This document shows, one piece after another, positions 9,095 to 17,810 of a stretch of DNA of 52,631 nucleotides (positions within the stretch are counted from its first letter, which is position 1; each line of letters opens with the position of its first letter). The notes under the pieces were generated by a model. That model worked only from the letters and a program-made list of their open reading frames with translations. It searched no databases and was not told the DNA's origin. A program made the translations under genes and the position numbers. Source of the stretch: Tangfeifania diversioriginum (GTDB taxonomy: Bacteria > Bacteroidota > Bacteroidia > Bacteroidales > Prolixibacteraceae); the NCBI GenBank assembly GCA_945873105.1, contig CAMCBW010000038.1, forward strand, positions 1 to 52,631. Direction: 5' to 3'.

Positions 9095-9102
9095 CAAAGT
9101 TA
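9095..9102 (-). promoter_or_regulatory. Bacteroidota -7 element (TAACTTTG) of the DUF4403 gene
   Basis: On the minus strand the sequence reads TAACTTTG, an exact fit to TAnnTTTG, 26 bases before the start codon at 9069. No convincing -33 TTTG is seen. Confidence 0.4.
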
Positions 9103-9181
9103 AGTGATGTTGCAATTAAAAATAAATTTAATTTTAACCTGCTGTTTATTGTTTCAGCCAAACTAAAAAGCACCATTTAAA

Positions 9182-10198
9182 ATGACCAGAGTAAGTTTTG
9201 AGGTGATGGAGGCCACCATCAAGCAGGCCTTTCTCCTTGCCGGTATGCCTGAAGCTAAAGCGGCCATCTGTGCACGAATCCATGCAGAAAGCAGCAGGGA
9301 TGGAGTCTATTCCCACGGGTTGAACCGTGTGGAAAGGTTTGTGGATTATTTGAACAAAAAGTGGGTGGATGCGGATGCAGAGCCCAGCCTGGAGATCGCT
9401 CTTGGCGCCATGGAAATCTACAACGGGAATTTGGGTCCCGGCATTCTCAATGCACAATTTGCCATGAACCGTGCCACAGAACTGGCCGAAGCAGGTGGGT
9501 TTGGCATCGTAAGCCTGAAGAATACCACCCATTGGATGCGGGGAGGCACCTATGGTTGGCAGGCTGCCGGGAGGGGTTACATCGCCATTTGCTGGACCAA
9601 TACCGAATCCTGCATGCCTGCCTGGGGTGCAAAATCTGAATGCATTGGCAACAATCCTTTCATCATGGCTGTTCCCGGGGAGGGGAATCCGATTGTGCTG
9701 GACATGGCGATGTCGCAATACTCCTACGGCAAATTGCAGGTTACCAGGCTGAAAGAGCAGAAATTGCCCTTTCCGGGAGGTTTCGATCATGCGGGTAATC
9801 TCACCGATACCCCCGGGTTCATCGAGGAGACCCGGCGTATCCTGCCGATGGGGTACTGGAAGGGTTCGGGATTTGCTGTTTTGCTGGACCTGATTGCCTC
9901 ACTTTTGTCCGGAGGTCTTACTACGGCAGGGATTGACAAGGCAGGCAAGGGCAGTTGTGGCAGCTGTTGTCAGGTATTTATCGCCATCGATCCCTTTAAA
10001 TGGAATACCAGGGAGTTCGTTGAACAGGCTATACAGGAAACCATTGAACAGCTAAAATCAGCAGTTCCTACCCACGAAGGTGGGGAGATCTATTATCCTG
10101 GGGAACAGTCGCAAAAAAACAGAAAAGAGAACAGTGAGCTTGGAATACCGGTGGACGACAGCGTATGGGCGAGGGTGAAGGAGCTGGCCAGGATATAA
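9182..10198 (+). CDS. Malate/L-lactate/2,3-diketo-L-gulonate dehydrogenase family oxidoreductase
   Basis: Cytoplasmic NAD(P)H-dependent reductase of 338 residues of the Ldh_2/MDH family, closest in pattern to 2,3-diketo-L-gulonate reductase (YiaK/DlgD). Visible family signatures are the SHG motif near residue 47 (YSHGLNRVERF), the TTHWMRGGTYGW segment with the catalytic His, the NTESCMPAWGAK region, GNNPFIMAVP, and a glycine-rich GSGFAVLLDLIASLLSGG near the end. The length fits the family (about 330-340). Transport and ulonate-catabolism genes that accompany dlgD in enterobacteria are absent here, so the exact substrate is open. It reads divergently from DUF4403 and ends at a strong hairpin. 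Confidence 0.85.
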   Translation: MTRVSFEVMEATIKQAFLLAGMPEAKAAICARIHAESSRDGVYSHGLNRVERFVDYLNKKWVDADAEPSLEIALGAMEIYNGNLGPGILNAQFAMNRATELAEAGGFGIVSLKNTTHWMRGGTYGWQAAGRGYIAICWTNTESCMPAWGAKSECIGNNPFIMAVPGEGNPIVLDMAMSQYSYGKLQVTRLKEQKLPFPGGFDHAGNLTDTPGFIEETRRILPMGYWKGSGFAVLLDLIASLLSGGLTTAGIDKAGKGSCGSCCQVFIAIDPFKWNTREFVEQAIQETIEQLKSAVPTHEGGEIYYPGEQSQKNRKENSELGIPVDDSVWARVKELARI

Positions 10199-10199
10199 A

Positions 10200-10238
10200 A
10201 ACAGCAGCCAATTGATGGGGATCGTATTGGCTGCTGTT
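10200..10238 (+). terminator. Strong hairpin after the dehydrogenase gene
   Basis: AACAGCAGCCAAT (10200-10212) pairs perfectly with ATTGGCTGCTGTT (10226-10238) over a 13-nt loop, starting just after the stop codon. A run of A precedes it and the T-rich flank is short, so it could also act on the opposite strand. Confidence 0.75.
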
Positions 10239-10268
10239 AAATTCTATTGGTCACAGGGTCTCTTCATT

Positions 10269-10424
10269 CTATTGTAGCCGTAGGACTTTCCCATTCCCTT
10301 GTATTCTTCCAAAACTACAAGCTTGTCCATCCCTGACTGTTATTGTTGCTAGGATGTCTTTGCGATTGTCTTTTCCCCAGGATTGATTGGCCTCTTTGCT
10401 GGGCCAAAAGCAGAAACTATTGTG
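10269..10424 (-). pseudogene. Orphan C-terminal coding remnant (tentative)
   Basis: Beyond the stop of the 745-residue protein, in another frame on the same strand, about 50 codons read like the end of a real protein (FWPSKEANQSWGKDNRKD, then ITVRDGQACSFGRIQGNGKV) and stop with TAG at 10269-10271. There is no start codon or upstream body. This could be the tail of a gene lost by deletion, or the true C-terminus of the upstream gene after a frameshift. I cannot assign a family, and it may be chance. Confidence 0.3.
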
Positions 10425-12654
10425 GTGATTTATTTGTTGTTAATTCCTTGTATACCGGAAGATCTCCACGAAAATCGACCAGGTAGCCTGACTTTCCGTC
10501 TGACACTTTCATCATCCCTTTGTTTATTCTAAGATAAGGCGAAAGGTACACCGATCCCTCGGTGAATTTGTCCCAATTTTGTTTCTTGCGGTTGATGGTG
10601 GCATTGCACCGCAGACCTTCGGCATTGTAATTCATGGTAATGTCATCTCCTTTTAGTGAATGGTAATTCACTTGCATGTTTTGTTCAAGTCTGGAAAGAT
10701 CCAGTTTTGTTTTTCGAACGATTGCTTCGATAAAATTCTGTATGTTGCCGAACTCTTTTTTCTCTGCCGTTTCTACCACATAACCGGAAATCAGTCCCGG
10801 GAAAACCAGCAAACTGTAATCACGAAAGAATTTCTGCACCTCCGGGCTTACTGGGTTAAGCGAATTATCAGAAGGAGATAAACAGTACCCATCCTTGCCT
10901 ACCGGGATAATTGCCAGCAACATGTGTTCGGCTTCGAAAAAGAATTTTCCATCTATTTCAATGGGTTGAAGCTGTTGGGGATAGTAAAACCAAGAGGAGG
11001 CAGATCCCTTGCTTTCGTTCCAAAATCGCTCCAATTCTTCACCTGACTGATTTTTTGGTTTTTCAAGGGGCAACAAATCTTTTGCTGCATATTTCTGCCG
11101 GTTCCTGGGTTCAAAATTATTTCCCTGTTCAATATCAGGGAGCAACCAAAGGTTATCACGTTTTACCTTGGAATAGTTAGGAGCAATTGCAGTATCAGTT
11201 GCAACGATGACCCTTGTAGGAGCTGTCAGAACGAACAAAGTCTCCTTGGATTGCAGGGTCTGGGTATATGGACTGTGACCCGAAGTACTTCCCCTCATGG
11301 GCTGGCCGCCACTGAAACAGAGCGGTGCGGTTGTTCCTTTGGCCACAATGGACCAGACCATCTGTTGATTGGGATTGTCCACAATTGTCATCTGGATATT
11401 TCCCAAGGCATAGGAATCGGAACAATAGAATGTTTCGGCAAAAGCATGGGGATGATCCATATGGTAAAAGGGGCGGCTCATTTTTGCTTCGAAGGGCATT
11501 TTAAGCTGCTTGTTAACAATGTTGCAGATGATTCTGTTGGGTCTGTAATTGGTAGTGGCTTGTTGTATGGTGACAGATTGCCCGGCCATGCTACGTGAAG
11601 TGTTGTTAAAAAAGGCCCACTGCATCACCTCCATTTCATTTGGTACTGAACCTGACAGGTAGCCTCTTTTCTGAGCTCCGGCAATGGTTCCGTCGATGAC
11701 CTTCAAACCATAGGTAAGAAAATAATAGTCAAGGGCAAATTTAGCCAGTTGACGGGTTTCCTCATCCGGTGAGAAATCGTACAAATTCAGAAAACCTTCT
11801 ATGCTGTGCGGATAATAGATCTGGGAATCATATTCACCATTACCAGTGACAAGCAATCTTTTCAGGTAGTTGCGCAACATCTCAATTGTCAGCTTTTCAG
11901 CCTCTTTGACCGGATATCCGGAGATTTTGGCTGAATTGGGAAAAAGCTGGGCGTAGAGCAGACAACTGGTGCGCCACATGGTTTTGTGGTTTTCTGTTCC
12001 CCCATCAAGCGGATTTCCACCTAGCAAAAAGCCGGGTTGTCCTACCAAATTGTGAGCAGTAACCAACTTCAGCATTTCTCTGCTGGGACCGTCGGAGGGG
12101 CGCCGTTCTTCTGCATATTCTGCCACCTGTTTTTGAAATTGTTCCTGCCATTCAGACCCCAATTTTTCTGCCAGTAGCGGATAAAACCTTGCCCAGTTTT
12201 TACATGCAAAGTGGTATTGCTGCTTCAAATTTCCAGGAATGGAGACAAATGCCCTGGCCTGCGAATTCTCCGGATTAAGAAGCAGAGCGGCGGTTGCCGG
12301 AGGCAGGTCGTACTTCAAAGGGTCACCGCCAAAAGCAATAATCTCACCTTTCTCATTCCTTGCTTTGGGACCAAAATAACCAGTAGGGCCTTGTTGGTAT
12401 TTCCGGCCGGTGTAGGGCGAAATGATCTCTTCACCTTCGACAGCCCAGACTTTTACCAGAAGGCCGGTATCCGGACACTTTGATTCTGCAAGACTTCGTT
12501 TGCCAAATTCTTTTGTGGCGATCTTTTGCAACATGCCTTTCATGCGCTGCTGGAAGCCAGCTTCGTCGGGATATGTTGAGCATGACCAGGGTTGGGCATT
12601 TGAACATATTGCCAGACCGAGAAAAACAAACGTGTAAATGATTTTTTTTATCAT
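10417..12654 (-). CDS. Secreted PUL protein of unknown family, possibly a polysaccharide-lyase-like alpha/alpha-toroid plus beta-sandwich
   Basis: I do not recognise the family with certainty. The 745-residue protein has a signal peptide (MIKKIIYTFVFLGLAICSNA). The first half (about 30-370) appears helical with Trp/Tyr-rich helices, as in (alpha/alpha)-toroid lyases, and contains DGGTENHKTMWRTS and NGEYDSQIYYPHSIEGFLNLYDF, which look like active-site loops with conserved His/Tyr. The second half (about 390-745) is beta-rich with HMDHPHAFAETFYCSD. The start codon overlaps the stop of the upstream gene by 4 bases (ATGA), so the two are translationally coupled. It is the last gene of the PUL. 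A lyase or hydrolase role is inference from layout. Confidence 0.7.
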   Translation of the reverse strand: MIKKIIYTFVFLGLAICSNAQPWSCSTYPDEAGFQQRMKGMLQKIATKEFGKRSLAESKCPDTGLLVKVWAVEGEEIISPYTGRKYQQGPTGYFGPKARNEKGEIIAFGGDPLKYDLPPATAALLLNPENSQARAFVSIPGNLKQQYHFACKNWARFYPLLAEKLGSEWQEQFQKQVAEYAEERRPSDGPSREMLKLVTAHNLVGQPGFLLGGNPLDGGTENHKTMWRTSCLLYAQLFPNSAKISGYPVKEAEKLTIEMLRNYLKRLLVTGNGEYDSQIYYPHSIEGFLNLYDFSPDEETRQLAKFALDYYFLTYGLKVIDGTIAGAQKRGYLSGSVPNEMEVMQWAFFNNTSRSMAGQSVTIQQATTNYRPNRIICNIVNKQLKMPFEAKMSRPFYHMDHPHAFAETFYCSDSYALGNIQMTIVDNPNQQMVWSIVAKGTTAPLCFSGGQPMRGSTSGHSPYTQTLQSKETLFVLTAPTRVIVATDTAIAPNYSKVKRDNLWLLPDIEQGNNFEPRNRQKYAAKDLLPLEKPKNQSGEELERFWNESKGSASSWFYYPQQLQPIEIDGKFFFEAEHMLLAIIPVGKDGYCLSPSDNSLNPVSPEVQKFFRDYSLLVFPGLISGYVVETAEKKEFGNIQNFIEAIVRKTKLDLSRLEQNMQVNYHSLKGDDITMNYNAEGLRCNATINRKKQNWDKFTEGSVYLSPYLRINKGMMKVSDGKSGYLVDFRGDLPVYKELTTNKSPQ

Positions 12655-14180
12655 GGTTGTACTTTTTTGAAGCTAAAATCATCAAAATTGGCAAATCCAT
12701 CTCCAATTGCCATAAATCGTAAATCGGCAAATGGGTCGTAGTTGGGAGTTGTAAAAACAAGTTCTATTTTTCCCCATTTATTTTGCTGATTGCTCTGGTT
12801 TGTCTGCTGTTTTTTCAGCCATGCTTCATCGTGTGGAGTCCATTCATAAAGGTCGGCCGAGATAAAAGCCTTTACATTCCCTGATGTGCGGACATATGCT
12901 TCAATCTTATAGGTGCAGTTGGGCTCGAGCAAAATCTGTGGAGTGATAATAAAATTGGCATATTTCTGATGCGACTGTTCCTCGGTAATCCCATCAATGC
13001 GGATGGATTTTTTCCCACGATGTGCCAGAGATTGATCGATCACAAAATCCTTTTCCCACCAGCCTTTGCAAATGCCACGAATGCTTGTTGAGGTCGACAA
13101 GGGTTGTTCTTCAAATCCTTCATCCACACCCAGCCGAATCTGAACCATAGAATCTTTTTTCAACTTGAACGGAACCGAATTTTCAATCAGATAATTGGCC
13201 ATTTGGGGTGGAAGATAAACAAACCGGAATCGTGGATTCACGCGGTACATTCCATCAGCATCAGGTTTTTCGGGAAGCAAAGCTTTGTTGTGCTGATCGA
13301 GCCAAACATTGCATGTATTTTGAACGTACGTTGCGTTTCCGGTTCGAAGCAGAGCTGGTGAATATTTTCCCTTGTCGACAAAGGCCATTAATCCTCCGTT
13401 GCGGGTTGTTGTTCCTTTTCCCCATTTGTGCTGAATTTCGTCGGACAAGTCGCCGGCTGCCAGATTACTTGAAAAACGAACATAAGCTGAAGTGTCGGCT
13501 GATGAATAGATCGTATAATCGAACTTCCATTTTTCCGGCCATGGATTGGATTGTTCGGGCGACAGCAAATTGGTAAATTCGATGCCTCCTTTAATAAACT
13601 TATCGGTTTCGAATGTACAATGTAGGTCGAAAACATATCCAAAAACCGGATCGATACGCAGGGTTGCCCGGTGTACCGATTTTGCCCTACACTTGAATTT
13701 ACCTTCGGGCAGCCATTCCTGCGATTCGACAATGGTTAGCGAATCGCCACTACCAACAAAATGGAATTCGTGTTTGTCGCCGGATATTTTAAATTCGGGC
13801 CAATAAGCAATGGTAGTAAACCGTGTGCCAAACATCGCACCGTAATGGTATCTGGCCGGAAGATCTAATTTTGTGGGAGCCATTTCGGGGGTAGGCGCAA
13901 TTACATCAATTTGCGATTGAGGTTCCTGTAAAAAAACGGCAACAATTTTTTCTCCATCTCTGATTTCCCAAAAATAATTTTGGTAGTCGCCGGTTGCTCC
14001 ATGAAACTTGTATAAGGCTTTTTTAATGTGAAAATTGGGTTTATAATGGGCATAGTTTGCCATGATTTTGGTTTGTTGCACCAGATCCTGTATTTCGTTG
14101 TCCGCCCTAGAATTCTGTGCTACAACATTTTGAATCAACAAAAAAGCAAAGCCAATGGGGAAAATATACGATTTTATCAT
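12651..14180 (-). CDS. Secreted PUL protein of unknown function with C-terminal carbohydrate-binding-like domain
   Basis: Protein of 509 residues. The start at 14180 gives a compact signal peptide (MIKSYIFPIGFAFLLIQNVVAQ); a start at 14204 adds 8 residues. The N-terminal 330 residues are beta-rich, with no motif I can name. About residues 355-509 (from VDEGFEEQP to FDDFSFKKVQP) look like a CBM4/9-type jelly roll, including a YKIEAYVRTSGNVKAFIS strand pair and a closing FANFDDFSF. The beginning overlaps the end of the chimeric gene by 74 bases, and the end is translationally coupled to the 745-residue protein. A non-catalytic binding role or a new hydrolase are both possible. Confidence 0.7.
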   Translation of the reverse strand: MIKSYIFPIGFAFLLIQNVVAQNSRADNEIQDLVQQTKIMANYAHYKPNFHIKKALYKFHGATGDYQNYFWEIRDGEKIVAVFLQEPQSQIDVIAPTPEMAPTKLDLPARYHYGAMFGTRFTTIAYWPEFKISGDKHEFHFVGSGDSLTIVESQEWLPEGKFKCRAKSVHRATLRIDPVFGYVFDLHCTFETDKFIKGGIEFTNLLSPEQSNPWPEKWKFDYTIYSSADTSAYVRFSSNLAAGDLSDEIQHKWGKGTTTRNGGLMAFVDKGKYSPALLRTGNATYVQNTCNVWLDQHNKALLPEKPDADGMYRVNPRFRFVYLPPQMANYLIENSVPFKLKKDSMVQIRLGVDEGFEEQPLSTSTSIRGICKGWWEKDFVIDQSLAHRGKKSIRIDGITEEQSHQKYANFIITPQILLEPNCTYKIEAYVRTSGNVKAFISADLYEWTPHDEAWLKKQQTNQSNQQNKWGKIELVFTTPNYDPFADLRFMAIGDGFANFDDFSFKKVQP

Positions 14181-15360
14181 TGTTACTGATTTTAGCTGTT
14201 TCAAGGTTTAGCTCTGAGGTATTAACGTTTTCAGCTCGTTCTAATTCCACTCGTGCATTTTTCAGGTAGTTATTCCTGAATGTCAGATTTTGGGTTGTTT
14301 TACCCGATACCTGAATAAATGTTTTTGTTTCTGGTTTGGCATAACATCTTTCTACAATTCCATTCCGGAGGTTGGTGAGTAGTAAAGCCGGATGATTGGT
14401 GTCAGAAGCCTGTTTCCCTGAAATTTTATCCAGACGTAAATCCTGGATGTTCTCAAAAAAGAAAGCACTACTCCAATTTGGCTCCGGCTTTTCTTCATTC
14501 CATCGATGGTCACAATTGTACATTGAAAGATTGCTTACATCGTGTGCCAGAAATCCATGCGTAGCTCGTTTATCCGGCAGCGATTCACTGTAGATAGTCA
14601 TTGCTATGTCATTGAATTTGATATTCTCCAAAGGTTTTTCCGGAAAACCTTCTATCCTTGAAGTTCCCTGACAACTTCCGGAGATATTGTAGAATGTAAC
14701 GTTTTTAATCTTTCCGACTTTTGAGTTTTCGTTACCTTTGAAACGACCAACCAGCGAACGAAGTCGAACTTCCAAAAATTTCAGTTTGGTGGGATAATCG
14801 TATTTCGACATCCAGTCAGGAACCGCTTTGGGTACTGTCCAAAAGAGGGGATGTCCTTTCACTGTTAAGCCATTGGCAATGCCCCAATCGACGGTATCGG
14901 AAAAACCATCCAGCTTAAATTCGCCCTGGAAAGCTTCCGTTTTGGCCATGTTGTTTTTGGGGCGCTCTGTCCAGTAACAGGTTGAATTAACTGCATTGAG
15001 CGTCCCTGAAAAGAGTTTCCGGTATACATCCAGCTTCTCAGCAGCAGCCTGTCCCATGCGGTACATGCTGTTCATGTTGGGATTGCAGTCGCCAAAAAGG
15101 AAAGAATGTTTGGTCTGTAAAACTTCTACCGATTTGTTTTTTAAAGGATTACCAAGATGGTCAAGCAATTGGATCTCGACCTCACGCATCCGTATTCTTC
15201 TAATAGAGTCTGAAGTGTTGGACATGGCTCCACCATTGGCCCCTGGAGTGAAGAAGAGTCCTTGTCCATTGGATGATGAACTTTTCAGTGGATTTGCTAA
15301 TGCTGCACCGACTGCGCCAAAAGTAGTCAACTTTAAAAAATCTCTTCGGTCGTTATCCAT
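14107..15360 (-). CDS. GH10/GH28 chimeric protein, probably catalytically dead
   Basis: 417 residues made of two unrelated halves. Residues 1-30 hold a Tat-type signal (RRDFLKLTTFG). About 50-207 follow GH10 xylanase-like enzymes: FSGTLNAVNSTCYW, then VDWGIANGLTVKGHPLFWTVPKAVPDWM and RSLVGRFKG, which normally runs into the WDVxNE acid/base segment. At about residue 207 (near 14735) the sequence switches to NVTFYNISGSCQGTSRIEGFPEKPLENIKF, the C-terminal coils of a GH28 polygalacturonase. Neither GH10 glutamate nor any GH28 motif (NxD, DD, GHG, RxK) remains. The last 30 residues run out of frame over the next gene's signal peptide, so the original stop may be lost too. It looks like a deletion product of two adjacent genes. 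Confidence 0.75.
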   Translation of the reverse strand: MDNDRRDFLKLTTFGAVGAALANPLKSSSSNGQGLFFTPGANGGAMSNTSDSIRRIRMREVEIQLLDHLGNPLKNKSVEVLQTKHSFLFGDCNPNMNSMYRMGQAAAEKLDVYRKLFSGTLNAVNSTCYWTERPKNNMAKTEAFQGEFKLDGFSDTVDWGIANGLTVKGHPLFWTVPKAVPDWMSKYDYPTKLKFLEVRLRSLVGRFKGNENSKVGKIKNVTFYNISGSCQGTSRIEGFPEKPLENIKFNDIAMTIYSESLPDKRATHGFLAHDVSNLSMYNCDHRWNEEKPEPNWSSAFFFENIQDLRLDKISGKQASDTNHPALLLTNLRNGIVERCYAKPETKTFIQVSGKTTQNLTFRNNYLKNARVELERAENVNTSELNLETAKISNNDKIVYFPHWLCFFVDSKCCSTEF

Positions 15361-15395
15361 TCCCTTTGATATTAGCTGGAATTAACATACAGATT

Positions 15396-17807
15396 TTAGA
15401 ATACATTTCTTTTAAATGCTGCGCCTATTTCCTTTTCAAGCAGGGCAGCCTGGATGAAAATTTGTTTATGCATACCAGGATCAAAATCACACAGTGTTGA
15501 CAAAACCGTTTTTATCCCTTTGTCATACGAGCGGGTAAATTCAACGTCTGAAGGATGCATTTTCCCTTCAGGATCAGTTGCCCGGAAATGGCAGCCACAC
15601 ACCAGTGCGAATAAAATTTTATCATAAGGCATTTTCATCTCGATTGCCAGTTTTATAGCTGCGGAAAGACGATCATTTGATCCTAATTTTCTGGGTAAGT
15701 CGCAGCCAACCCTAAAGATAGTATCCCCCAAAGCTTTGTTCATAAAGCGGTTTAGAAGGTCGTCGATGTGTTCAGTCATCGATTGATCATTAAATTCTGA
15801 TGGGTATTTTTTAATCAACAATTGAGCTGCTTGTTGCATAATGGCCCTGACCTCGGAAATAATTTCCGGAATTTCGAGCACTTCATGTATGTAGACCATT
15901 TGGGGGTAGTGCAGATGACCAAGATAGGCTGTTGCTGCGTGTCCCAGATTGTGGATAAATAACTTGCGGTCAACCCATGCTTTCATGTTGTCTTTTGGAG
16001 CCAATCCTTCCATTTCAGGAATTGGATTTCTGAATGCTTTACGATCTAAAATTAGGGTATTGTAAGGCTCTGCAAATACCTGCAAAATGTCTTCCTGAAG
16101 AGCTTTTTGTTCCATGATTGGAACCATTTTCCCAATACTCGTTTCTACCAGCCCAACCAATTGATGAAATGGATAAGATTTGGGTAGTAGTTTCAGAAGC
16201 TCGGTTTCAAAGTAATCAGCGGCGGCCCTTAAATTTTCAGCGATAATGATGTCAATTGCAGCTGCAGGTGTTTTCTTGTAGCGAAACAATAAGCCGCTGG
16301 CAATCAATGGGAAAACCCCTTTAAGTCCATTCATTCCTACAGAAACAGTGAGGAGTCTCGCAGTACTTATCTCATATGCTACCTGAGCGATATCGTCAGC
16401 CGGAATTCCTCTCACATTCTCAACAATTATCACCGATTCCCGAGCATCTTTCAGGATGACTTTGTAATTTCTCCGAGAGTTAATTTCGTCGATAACGGGT
16501 TTAAAAATATCGACAAATACCACTTCGTAACCGCCTTCACTGAAAAGTTGTCCAATAAATGAACGCCCGATCCTTCCTGCACCAAAAAGCACCAGTTTGT
16601 TATCCTTAGAAGCGGTTTTGAGCTCAATTTGTTTCAGATAAGCCTGCTGGTACTCGCTGATTTTGAGTCGCTTTTCTTTCGGCGATTGTTCAAAAAACGT
16701 GCCGCCAATGTAGCTACAGGCAAAGCCCCCTGAAGCTACTGCCCAGGACAGTGCTTCCTGGAGATGAAGGGATCCGGCAGCACCGAATTGCAATTGTTCA
16801 GCGATGGAAGCAATGATTCCTCCGGCAAAATTGTCGCCGCATCCTGTAGTGTCACCTTTCCTAAAAGACTGTTCAGCCACGCTGGCGGAGACAGGAAATT
16901 CCCCATAGAACGTTTCTTTAAAAAATTTTCCATTCGATCCTACTGTAATATTCCCTGATCCGTTGGTTATAAAAAATGATGGAACATTGAGCGATTTTAA
17001 ATATTCAGCAGCTAAACCAATGGTATTTTGTCCACATAATTTCAATGCTTCTTCCCTATCCATGATCAGCACATCGATCAGACTGAAACTGTATTCATCC
17101 TTTCCCAACGGCCATTTCCCATTGGGATTAGCCTTTTCATTTCTAAAATCATAAACGGTATTGACGATCGTAATGCAATTGTGCTGCTTCGCTCTTGTCA
17201 ATAATTCCAATAGATGATCGTGTATTTGAGGTACAAGAGCAGTTCCTCCAAAGCAAACCAGGTGTGATTGAAAGAAATCATCCGGCAGGTTCTCCGGCGA
17301 AAAATCCCAGGCGGCACCAATATTGTTCACAAAAGTTCGTTCCCCTTGCCCATGGTCAAAAGTTGGATCTGAGAACACATCTGTAAATGGCGTGGCTCTT
17401 TCACTTCCTATCTTGAAGTTGGAGATGTCAAGAGGAGTTTCCTTGAGCAATTCAAAAATTATGTTGGCATTTGAATCATTTCCAGTGACTCCAAAGAAAC
17501 GCACATCAAAGTCATCAGGGGGAAGCATCTGTGCGGCATGAATCAAGGAAACCAGACCAGGACCTCCTACATTGAAGGCAGCAGGCGAATTACCGTCAGA
17601 TATCTCTTCAACAATAAGTGGGTAAGATTTTGATGAAAAGTGCTCTAATTCTTCAGTGAAAACCAGTTTGCCGGGACTCAGGCCTCCATCTCCGGCACGC
17701 TTCGAAACATACTTTTGAAATGAATCGGAATGAAACCGGATGTCGGTGTAAAGTAAATCGACCAATGCGCAGCCGACACCAGATACAATGATTTTATTCA
17801 GATTCAT
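15396..17807 (-). CDS. PfkB-family sugar/polyol kinase fused to mannitol-1-phosphate 5-dehydrogenase-like domain
   Basis: Cytoplasmic two-domain enzyme of 803 residues. Residues 1-390 are a ribokinase/PfkB kinase: FNVGGPGLVS near the N-terminus and the signature DTTGCGDNFAGG with the catalytic Asp. Residues about 400-803 match MtlD-type mannitol-1-phosphate dehydrogenase: Rossmann motif LFGAGRIGRSFIGQL with the acidic FVD end, and the active-site stretch DRKLFIHNLGHAATAYLG with Lys and His. MtlD interconverts mannitol-1-phosphate and fructose-6-phosphate. A kinase on the same chain could phosphorylate mannitol, or fructose made by the isomerase encoded 3 bases upstream (inference). The fusion is intact, with no frameshift. 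No transporter is adjacent. Confidence 0.85.
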   Translation of the reverse strand: MNLNKIIVSGVGCALVDLLYTDIRFHSDSFQKYVSKRAGDGGLSPGKLVFTEELEHFSSKSYPLIVEEISDGNSPAAFNVGGPGLVSLIHAAQMLPPDDFDVRFFGVTGNDSNANIIFELLKETPLDISNFKIGSERATPFTDVFSDPTFDHGQGERTFVNNIGAAWDFSPENLPDDFFQSHLVCFGGTALVPQIHDHLLELLTRAKQHNCITIVNTVYDFRNEKANPNGKWPLGKDEYSFSLIDVLIMDREEALKLCGQNTIGLAAEYLKSLNVPSFFITNGSGNITVGSNGKFFKETFYGEFPVSASVAEQSFRKGDTTGCGDNFAGGIIASIAEQLQFGAAGSLHLQEALSWAVASGGFACSYIGGTFFEQSPKEKRLKISEYQQAYLKQIELKTASKDNKLVLFGAGRIGRSFIGQLFSEGGYEVVFVDIFKPVIDEINSRRNYKVILKDARESVIIVENVRGIPADDIAQVAYEISTARLLTVSVGMNGLKGVFPLIASGLLFRYKKTPAAAIDIIIAENLRAAADYFETELLKLLPKSYPFHQLVGLVETSIGKMVPIMEQKALQEDILQVFAEPYNTLILDRKAFRNPIPEMEGLAPKDNMKAWVDRKLFIHNLGHAATAYLGHLHYPQMVYIHEVLEIPEIISEVRAIMQQAAQLLIKKYPSEFNDQSMTEHIDDLLNRFMNKALGDTIFRVGCDLPRKLGSNDRLSAAIKLAIEMKMPYDKILFALVCGCHFRATDPEGKMHPSDVEFTRSYDKGIKTVLSTLCDFDPGMHKQIFIQAALLEKEIGAAFKRNVF

Positions 17808-17810
17808 TGT

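Noticed and set aside
9146-9790. A 214-codon minus-strand frame opposite the Ldh_2-type dehydrogenase
   Set aside because: The plus-strand gene has complete family motifs; the opposite frame has none.
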